Below, piece by piece: positions 56,408 to 64,000 of a stretch of 64,000 nucleotides of DNA. The stretch lies in the NCBI GenBank assembly GCA_036924285.1, contig JAYKYS010000002.1, positions 5,084,001 to 5,148,000 of the forward strand, read 5' to 3'. The translations under genes were made by a program, and so were the position numbers. The notes under the pieces are model-generated. The model worked only from the letters and a program-made list of their open reading frames with translations. It did no database searches and was not told where the DNA came from. Each line of letters begins with the position of its first letter. Within the stretch, counting starts at the first letter, position 1. Origin of the DNA: Asterella californica (Eukaryota; Streptophyta; Marchantiopsida; Marchantiales; Aytoniaceae).

Positions 56408-58164
56408 CCCTCCAGTTCGCGGACCAACCTGATCTCCACAATCCTATCTCAACCAACGCTCCTGACTTTCGAAGAGAAGTTCCGAATTGTCATATGATGC
56501 TGGGTATCTCCAGCAAGCATAACTGGAAGATCACAGACAACTGGCACAATGCAAGCTCCGTGCTCGAGGACGCTGTTGTGATACTTCTCCAGAATATAAT
56601 GAGCCCATAAGACTGAAGCAGACGACGAAAGAGTTCCACTGCGGAAGGTTGTCGCTCCGTCGTTCTGCCCAAACGCTCCTCTCTAGTTCGAACGAAAGGC
56701 ACTACATTTTGAAGCTGACAGGAACTTGTCTGAAAGATTCTCTCACACGGTGCACAGTTCAACACCCGACTGTCAGCAGAACTATAGTCTCTCATGCGGT
56801 GCTCAAGATCGACACTTTTTGCCCGAACGCAGTATTCTGTATTGCGGCAGTTGGAAATCATGTGCAGTGGGCACTCTCTAATTGTTCTTCCCATAAACGT
56901 TAGTTGTTTGAAAAAAGGGTGAAAGAAAGACAATCTGGAAAAGATTATACTTTTGAGATGGAAGCTTCTTTTGTTAAATGCATCTCTGTTATGTAAGGAC
57001 ATATGCAGAATATTATTGAGAAGACAAAGATATGATTATAATTTATATGATATTTGTATGGGTTCTAACGAAGGTACAACTGTTAGAAATTTGCTTGATC
57101 ACATCCCACTATGTTTGTTATGCTTGATCGCCTCCCTTAACTATGTATGGCTTGATTACACCTTTGATTGACTATTGATTCTGAAACCAGTCACTTTGCC
57201 ATTTCAGTGACATGTCGGATTATACATATCATCTTTCAGAGGTATGTCGTAGTGACCATGCGAAGCTTTTCAATGCGATTACTTTTAGCAACAGAATTCC
57301 AACTCTTCTCATTTTCACACAACGCTATTACGACGCAGCTTCATTACAGCAAACTGTTCTACTAACTGAAATGCACAAGTAACGTGGTAATGAATTCTAC
57401 TTGGTAGTTATGAATGAAAAACATATCGTGAGCACCATATTACTTCAGAAAAGAGTTTCACAAAGATCGGCAGAAATGCCATATGCTATCAAATATATAC
57501 TCTAATAATATCAACATCAATATTTATTTAGAGAAAGTAAGATTACAAGTTGAGGAATGTTGGTTCTTCTATGTACAGAGCATGGAATCATCAGCTACCT
57601 CCTTTACCTAGATGACGTCAAGATATTATTGTAGAAAACTAAGGTAACTTACTCTAAGATACTTAACTGGAAGGCATACACAGAATGTGTGAGAGAGAGA
57701 ACGAGAGAGAGCTGAATACTCCAAGTCAAAGATAAAGTCTGATAAATGAATAATGATGAGAGGGTCATGTGGATCCTCCTGATATACAATATCAAGACCT
57801 CAAAGGGTCGAGGGGTGTCTTCCTCTTGTGTCCTTTCACAATATCCAGTTTAGGATAGTTACTATTCACACAGTATTCTATCAGTTATTATACCACCAAG
57901 CCTGTAGTTCAGCAAGGAGACGAGTAGTTTAATATCTTATTTCACTTACAAAATAATGTGACGATGGTTTTCGGCTCAAGAACTGACTTTGATGCATTGT
58001 GTAATGCTTCCAACATTTACATGGATAGAACACTCGATGCTTGTCGTCACTTGCTTTTACAGTTGTTCACAATGCATGTTTTCTTAACAATAGACAAGTA
58101 CTGTTCTTGTATATTCTCATGAGTAGCAAAGATAGAGAGTCATATGTTACTCTTTTTTACGATT
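56408..58164. other. Upstream flank of the dehydrogenase and unassigned sequence
   Basis: A minus-strand frame at 56490-57002 has no family and may be leader or chance. At 57096-57170 three spaced GCTTGAT(C/T)(A/G)C words (about 28-30 bp apart) resemble the unit into which element A inserted. 57430-58160 is AT-rich with no gene. Confidence 0.4.
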
Positions 58165-58740
58165 TAAAGGACTTGGCGGTTCAACGAGAATAATTTTTTC
58201 TCCCGAACATATTGTAAGTGATTTGGAATCTGGTTTGATATCTACTATCCGTGATGAATTTCTCGAGTCTTCACATCGAGAGTATTACTTTCACTTCACT
58301 CAAGCAATTTGTTTAAAGGTTCAACATTTTAGTTTTGACTCACATGTACATCCGAAGTGACGTCATAAGAGGAGAGATTTGACAGCTTATGGATCTAGGA
58401 TTTTTACCCATCAATGAAGTCCAAGATGGTCTTCAAGCGATAGTCTTTTTATGATCACATGGAGATTGTGTAGAATTGGAGAGCTTGTGGGATTATTTCA
58501 GTACCACTGGTGTGAGCTTGTTCTATTGACAATGTGAAATGTATATGGGATTCATCAGAGAACGAACAACAACTTGAAAGACTGCATAACGGATTAACAA
58601 GATAGTGAATCGTAATCATCCCATATTTATCAATTGGTTTCATGTCTTAGAAGTGAACAAGCAACAGCAGTTCGATAATGACTTCAGATCTTTACAAGGT
58701 GACGTGTTCAAAGTAGAAGTAGTACTTATGCAAGTAGTAA
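58165..58740 (+). pseudogene. Second MULE-type transposase remnant (RTNN...HP class)
   Basis: Plus-strand fragments, in shifted frames, read P-E-H-I-V-S-D-L-E-S-G-L-I-S-T-I-R and Y-Y-F-H-F-T-Q-A-I (about 58200-58315). Then come a decayed stretch and finally R-T-N-N-N-L with L-V-S-C-L-R-S-E-Q-A-T (about 58555-58670). Both blocks are characteristic of MULE transposases often paired with FLYWCH DNA-binding domains. Stops and frameshifts are numerous. It differs from the MULE at 17580-18720. The copia element at 58793 lies directly downstream and may have inserted into it. Confidence 0.65.
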
Positions 58741-58792
58741 TCATGCTCTAGATGCATTGAAAGAGCAGCGGTCCGATTCTCTAAATATAATT

Positions 58793-58942
58793 GTTGACAT
58801 AAATCTTTTTGACTAGTGACTCACCTCTTGTCCGTAGGTTAGAGTATATAACAACCCCTCTTGGGAGATGATGAGTCGACTGATCTCTTTACAGATATCT
58901 CCTTTACATGAAAGAGTATTCACTTCGTTTGGTTCGCTAACA
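58793..58942 (+). repeat. Copia element 5' LTR (internally shortened)
   Basis: 150 bp, starting TGTTGACATAAATC and ending CTAACA. Compared with the 217 bp 3' LTR it lacks about 67 bp after the first 20. It contains GAGTATATAACA, a candidate TATA box. Confidence 0.8.
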
Positions 58943-58959
58943 TGGTATCAGAGCTCAGG
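58943..58959 (+). other. Copia element primer-binding site (initiator-Met tRNA)
   Basis: TGGTATCAGAGCTCAGG directly follows the LTR end; the first 12 bases match the complement of the initiator-Met tRNA 3' end. Confidence 0.85.
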
Positions 58960-59149
58960 TTAGAGAAGGAGATTGAGGGACCAGTGAATGAAAATGACAT
59001 AGAGTGAGCACACCACCTTCAACAGAAAAGAGAGAAAAAGAGCAAAATTTTCTGGTCAAAACATCTTTGACCGTATTTTTGGAGAGGAAGGAGATCGAAT
59101 TTGACTTGGCTGTAAGTGAGTTTATAAGATCAAGAGACATGCGGATGGA

Positions 59150-60020
59150 TCTATTGAGAGATACAAGGCTCGTCTTGTTGCAAAAAGCTACTTGCAGACT
59201 ATGAGAGAAGATTTTCAAGAGACCTTCATACATGTGATAAATCTTAACTCCATTGGAGTTCTTTGTGTCCTTGCAAAAATGCATGGTTGGAAATGCCTAC
59301 ATATGGATGTCAAGAATACGTTTCTTAATGGGATTCTTCAAGAAGATATCTACTTGCAGCAACCACCTAGATTTGTTCGTAGAGGAGGTGAATAATTAGT
59401 GTGCAAGCTACATAAGGCATTGTATGGTCTCAAACAAGCTCCAAGAGCTTGATACACAAGAATCGACATCTTCTTGAAGCAACAAGGCTTCTCATCTACT
59501 AAAGTGATCCAAACTTCTATGTTTTGATTACTTCTCAAAGTATTGTGTTGTTATTATTATACGTGGATGACCTGATAATATCCGAAAGTAATCAAGGAGG
59601 AGTACAAAAGATTCAACAAGCTTTACGGCAAGAGTTTGATATGAAGGATCTAGGACTTCTCAACTTTTACCTCGAAGTTCAGTTTTTGGAAGACAAGGAC
59701 ATACTGTATCTCACTCAAGCAAGATATACAGAAAGTATACTTCGAGATTTTCAGATGGAGAATTGCAAGCCTGCGTCTATTCTCATGGTTATCTCTAAGG
59801 AGTGCCAACGTTCTTCTGTTGATAACAAGCGTGCAGATGCAACAGAATTCACGAAATTGATTGAAAAATTGATTTACTTGACTGTTATTACTAGATCAGA
59901 TATCTCGTATACGGTCAGCAAACTCAGTCAGAATATGGAGTCTCTCACAATAATGCATATGAGGACAGCAAAGAGAGTTTTGCGTTACCTCAAGAGAACT
60001 ACCAGTTATGGACTCAGATA
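59150..60020 (+). pseudogene. Copia reverse transcriptase fragment
   Basis: The first frame (about 59150-59395) contains Y-K-A-R-L-V, M-D-V-K-N-T-F-L-N-G and E-D-I-Y-L-Q-Q-P-P. Two stops lie at 59392-59398. L-Y-G-L-K-Q-A-P-R-A follows near 59430. The second frame (59524-60021) contains L-L-L-Y-V-D-D-L-I-I with the catalytic Y-V-D-D, and L-G-L-L-N-F-Y-L. It then runs to R-V-L-R-Y-L-K-R-T. These are the conserved RT blocks of Ty1/copia. A decayed RNase H region follows to about 60330. Non-functional. Confidence 0.88.
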
Positions 60021-60353
60021 AGTCACTTTGACTTGTCAGATTTACAGATGCTAATTGAGCAAGTGATTCTTCAGATCATAAATCAATGTCTGGATTTGCA
60101 TTTATGCTTAGAGGAGGTGTCATCACTTGGCAGTGTAAAAAGCAGCCAACTATTGCTTATCCTCTTATGAAACAGAATTTCGTAACCTGTGTTTCATTAA
60201 GAAAAAAATAAATTCAGGAGATGTTGTTACTCAATGGGTAACAACTGATGACCAAACTGCTGATTTATTCATCAAACTTTTGTCTTCAGTCAGGTTTCAA
60301 AAATTGAGACTTGAACTTGGTGTATATTCAGTACCACTGACATTAAAAGGTGG

Positions 60354-60570
60354 TGTTAAAAATATCTAGATTCAGACTTCAGTCACCTCTACAGTCTATC
60401 TCTACAGTCTTCTCTAGTATATTAACCCCAGTCACATCTCTCTATGACTAATGTTCACTAGTGACTGAACTCTTGTCCATAGGTTAGAGTATATTACAAC
60501 TTCTCTTGAGAGATGATGAGTGATATCTCTTTTACAGGAGAGAGTATTCACTTCGTTTGGTTCTCTAACA
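60354..60570 (+). repeat. Copia element 3' LTR
   Basis: 217 bp, starting TGTTAAAAATATC and ending CTCTAACA. Its last 120 bp match 58814-58942. Confidence 0.85.
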
Positions 60571-62112
60571 ATTCAGTATAAGAGAGACCTCGCAGATTCT
60601 GGAGGAGAGACTGGAATCTGAGACTCTGCATTTGGGGGTTTTGCTGATTTCGGACCACAGGACATGCTAAGCCATTGAATATTAATGGCTCCTTTTTTAT
60701 CCTTGTCTCTAGTCACATTCTACTCTCGCCATGGAGGGCATGACCTTGGGTGATCTTCGAACTGCTCTGGGGCTGAACAAGATCATTCGTTGATCATGAA
60801 AAGCTATGAAAGGGATCAGCGCGGATTGTTTTTGTGCTTTCCGTAGCCCCATCCCCCATGGCGTGTAGGGTTAAATCCTCCTTGAAGCAGGAGGTTTCAG
60901 TCGGTGAAAGGCCCCAGCGAGATAGCGGCCTAAAACAGCGAGCACTCATTGTCCCGCGTTTCACACACAAAAATGAGAGAGCAATCAGCGGCGTGACTCC
61001 TTTCCTGTGCCTGTCTCAGGAGAAGGAGCTACAGCAGTGTTGTATCACCTCGTACAGCGTTCAACTCTCTTGTCTCCCAAACAAGCAGCAATGGCCAAAA
61101 CACCATCGATGACTTAATTTGAGATCGATCATGCTAACTCCGGATAACGAGCATCCGCTTGGGGCAGGGAGTTTATGATGACACTTGTACGTACGAAAGC
61201 AAGCTTGAGCTCTGTTCTCGTGGTTGCACTGTTTAGTTTGAATTGCACAGTCTGATTGTGACCAAAATGTTGCGTCTATAGTGTTCTTGGGCGGGCTTTT
61301 GGCAGTTTCGATCATTATTCAAACCGGTTTCTATTTGCTTGAGCTTTCACGATCTGTTGGTCGAGCGGATTAAGGGATGACGGATACTGATTCTGATTCT
61401 TTCAACCAAAACAGCTTGGCGAAAGAGGCGTGTTTCCTGTAGCCCATAAGCATCTTTCCTCTTCTGATGTGCAGAATAACTTACTCCTAGTTTCTGCCAT
61501 ATCTCCTTCTGTGACAGTGAATGAACGTCAATGACAACTGCAGCTGCAGTTGTCTGAGCCTGGCCCATGAGCAGTTCCACCTATCCAGCGTTTCCAAATT
61601 GCTCCAGATTCCGAAATCAGCATGCACGCGGATAACCTGAAAGTCTTTCTCCCGAAAACCCACATGCGGAGACTCACCGACGAGGGCCAGCGGATTGCTA
61701 GTTAGTGGTAGGAAATGCGAGAATCGCGATTTGCTTGCTGAATTTGGCACTAAAAGTACGCTCGGCTGTTCAGGAGGGGATCAGCGGCTTGAAGACTTTC
61801 GGCATCTGATCTTTGCTCATCCCACCTCAATAAGGCTGGCAGCGGATCCGGCCGACTTTTCCACTCCTCAAATACTCCATTACTGTCGAACACCTTCCGG
61901 GTGTGAGTACCGTACCTGCAATTCTATTCGCGCTTAGTTTTTTGGCGAAACGGTTAATATATATGGACCATGTGGTAGACTCTGAGCTATTTCACTATGT
62001 CTGTAGCATCGTAAACAAAGATTTAACAGAGGAAAAATTCAAAGAATAATAAGGAGTGTCTTTGGTCTTTGAATCTTTGGTTAATATTCTGGGTATGTTA
62101 CACTTTTTGTTT
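60571..62112. other. 1.5 kb without an assigned gene
   Basis: GC-richer than its surroundings, with several overlapping open frames on both strands (60834-61112, 61061-61315, 61347-61750). None has a recognised domain. It could be part of a host gene whose exons I cannot identify. Confidence 0.35.
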
Positions 62113-62336
62113 GGGGTGTCAAAGTTAACGAAAAGAACATTAAACATACAAAAAGAGAATCCGTGATTTACAAAATTCATCGAAAGATCGTCTTATGAGT
62201 CGATAGTGAAATTTATTCCAGATTCTCTTTTGTAAGAACTCACGAGCGAAATGACAGAAAACAAGTAAAAAACGCAAATGCTTGGTCGAAGTCGTAACTC
62301 TTCTCTACTGGTTTCCTACTAACTTTGACATCTCTA
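62113..62336 (-). mobile_element. MITE, PIF/Harbinger-like family, shortened copy
   Basis: It starts GGGGTGTCAAAGTTA and ends TAACTTTGACATCTC. GTCGTAACTC near 62291 is the reverse of a word in the 50358 copy, so this one lies in the opposite orientation. It is 224 bp, about 140 bp shorter than the best copy. Confidence 0.65.
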
Positions 62337-62599
62337 TTTACCTTTTATTCTATAGGTCGTGAATTGTTATTTATAAGGAAGTTTAGAACTCAACATTTAC
62401 CTCATTTTTCAAATAAAAATAAAAGATAGAAAATAGCGATAACTCAGTACGATGGTGATAAACTACTGGACAAGATTCTCTTTCCTCCCGATACAGAATC
62501 TTATTCTAGGTTCGACAAGCTCTAATACCGTACTGTATTCCCCTTCCGACACTCTCTTGATGCAAGTTGTGGAAAGGAAACTGTTTATCTCAACACGTG

Positions 62600-62697
62600 A
62601 CCCAATGAATAGCCAACCTGATGGAAAGACCCATCAAGCCCGTAAAAGGGAAAGAAGGACCAGAAAGGCCAAGCAACGTCTCCCCGAAGGGAGATGG
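62600..62697 (+). repeat. GC-hairpin dispersed repeat, copy 3 (opposite orientation, hairpin missing)
   Basis: It matches the reverse complement of 33600-33700 (GGAAAGACCCATCAAGCC, then AAGGCCAAGCAACG and CCCCGAAGGGAGA). It ends before the GCGGGGCTTAGCCCCGC part. Confidence 0.65.
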
Positions 62698-62996
62698 TTT
62701 ATCTTGTAGCGAGATCACACGATGAGGTCCCTTTGCTTGTCGCTACAAAGCAAACGTGCTCGATGGACGAACACGTGACGCGAAGCAAACAGGAGAACTC
62801 GTCCGGACAGGGGCTTCCGCCGTCCACAAAACTTTGCAGAATGAGACGAGTTTATCATGGTTGAAAAAGCAAAGCACCATATTTAGTATGGTCACTCTTG
62901 ACCGTGAGGAAGTGAAGCAGGCGAAGCAGGCCCAGCTGGATTCGGGAAGCCTTGTGTGGGCAAGTAGGGTACGTAGTGTGTTTGAACAAGATTTCT

Positions 62997-64000
62997 AGTT
63001 TAGTACTTACTTACTCCGCACAGTACTTCCATCTTCTATCTTCATCTCGCGCCTCAGAGAGTTTGATAGGGAGATCATGAGGGTGTTTGACGACATCATA
63101 GGACCGGAGACTTTTGACTGTGTGGCAGGACCTCTCGCACGTAGGCATACATCTTTGCCGATATCATGTGGCGGAGTGGGCTTATTATCCATGAAGGAGA
63201 CTGCTCCGGCAGCCTTTTTGGGTAGTTGGGCCCTCTCAACACCTTGGCTCTGTTGTCGTTTTCTCGTGCGAGATAGACCTATTCTAGAGAGCTACGTGAC
63301 AGAGGTGGAGGATGGTTCTTACCCACTACAGATGTGTCTCCGTGTGACAAGAGATGGCCTGACTCTTGATGCACGTGAGGCACACCCTCGATTCGATACC
63401 TTAGCTACCGATGGATCTCGCGGACTACAGTCTTCTCTGACGGGGCATCACTTCCAGCAGGTTCTCCATGCTCTCTTAGTGGATCCTTCCATCTCACGGG
63501 ATACTAGAGCTCGACTCCGCTCTTGTTCGGACAAGGGCGCAGGCTCTTGGCTCATAGCTCGACCTTGCATTAGAGCGTTCCGACTCGCACCGCTATCTTC
63601 TCTACAGCGATGAGGTTCCGCCTAAGCTTGGTACAGCCTGTTGCTTCGGCACTATCCACTTGCGAGTGCGGTGTCTCGCTCGACACATCGAGTCGCCATC
63701 TTGCTCGATGTCCTCATGGTGGAGAGCGGATAGCTACCCACGATGTCATCAGAGACGTCGTGTTTGCCTTAGCACGGGAGAGCAGTCACATGACGTGGAG
63801 AGAGCGTTGATATGCCCTTCAGACAAGAGGATCAGTGAGAGCTGACTTGTACATGATGAGAGAGGATCAGGTCTCAGTGGCTGATGTGGTTGTCACGGAT
63901 CCGACACGGGACTCAGTGACAGCACAGGTGATCACCCATCTCCCAGGATGGGCTGCAGGCGTGGCGGCAGCAGCGAAGGTGATCAAGTACAGGGGTATGC
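62997..64000 (+). pseudogene. 3' part of a non-LTR retrotransposon with RLE-type endonuclease
   Basis: The first frame (to about 63612) starts in the middle of the reverse-transcriptase C-terminal region. It contains L-P-I-S-C-G-G-V-G-L-L-S-M-K and A-F-L-G-S-W-A-L-S, then an alpha-helical stretch. A frameshift near 63609 leads to M-R-F-R-L-S-L-V-Q-P-V. Next is a zinc-binding motif C-E-C-G-V-S-L-D-T-S-S-R-H-L-A-R-C at 63661-63711, then G-G-E-R-I-A-T-H-D-V-I-R-D-V. A TGA lies at 63808-63810. After it, R-A-D (63838-63846) and a second Asp (63883-63885) are separated by 12 residues, followed by K-V-I-K-Y near the window end. The R-x-D-X12-D layout after a CCHC-like finger is that of restriction-like endonucleases of R2-like elements. 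The piece is 5'-truncated and continues beyond 64000. Confidence 0.7.

Larger units (their letters stand above)
58793..60570 (+). mobile_element. Short Ty1/copia element with deleted interior
   Basis: LTRs are 58793-58942 and 60354-60570. The primer-binding site TGGTATCAGAGCTCAGG starts directly at 58943. A purine tract (AAAAGGTGG) directly precedes the 3' LTR. The interior is only 1.4 kb and keeps a piece of RT and a trace of RNase H. Gag, protease and integrase are missing. Flanking bases ATAAT and ATTCA do not form a convincing duplication. Confidence 0.85.

Noticed and set aside
56490..57002. 170-codon minus-strand frame upstream of the dehydrogenase
   Set aside because: No family, no clear gene context; likely chance or untranslated leader.

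Overview
The window looks like nuclear DNA of a land plant. It is AT-rich and holds three recognisable host genes with GT-AG introns: a phytocyanin, a TLC-domain membrane protein and a zinc-type medium-chain alcohol dehydrogenase. All three lie on the minus strand. Between them is a dense layer of dead and nested transposable elements. The gene families fit a plant; a non-seed plant (moss, liverwort or lycophyte) is an inference from the retroelement types and compact introns and is not proven.

Layout. 1-1173: host sequence with one possible terminal exon. 1174-12210: an 11 kb Ty3/gypsy element (A, minus strand) with both LTRs, a TGCTT target duplication, an initiator-Met PBS and a decayed gag-pol. 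Its gag is split by a younger plus-strand element (B) that carries a long gag/protease reading frame and no reverse transcriptase. 12211-15362: no recognised gene. 15363-23106: a rearranged second gag-only LTR element (C). Its 5' LTR is broken by an apparent 3.5 kb inversion that also carries a dead MULE transposase, so the region imitates a MULE with 1.6 kb inverted repeats. 24031-37928: the phytocyanin gene, a pre-miRNA-like hairpin, MITEs (PIF/Harbinger-like and hAT-like), a tRNA-derived SINE-like repeat, a 117 bp tandem repeat and one unassigned possible gene. 37929-40451: the TLC-domain gene. 41794-53000: MITEs, AT-rich repeats and two unusual tandem arrays built on quasi-palindromic cores. 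54102-56407: the six-exon dehydrogenase. 58165-60570: a second MULE transposase remnant followed by a very short Ty1/copia element. 62997-64000: the 3' part of a non-LTR retrotransposon with an RLE-type endonuclease signature, running off the window end.

No operon-like or pathway link joins the genes. The three host genes are independent loci separated by repeats. The points most worth a second look are the inverted-LTR structure of element C, the two gag-only element families, the three palindrome-cored tandem arrays, the 35 bp-stem hairpin, the templated-insertion scar at 10182-10260, and the RLE-type retroelement.
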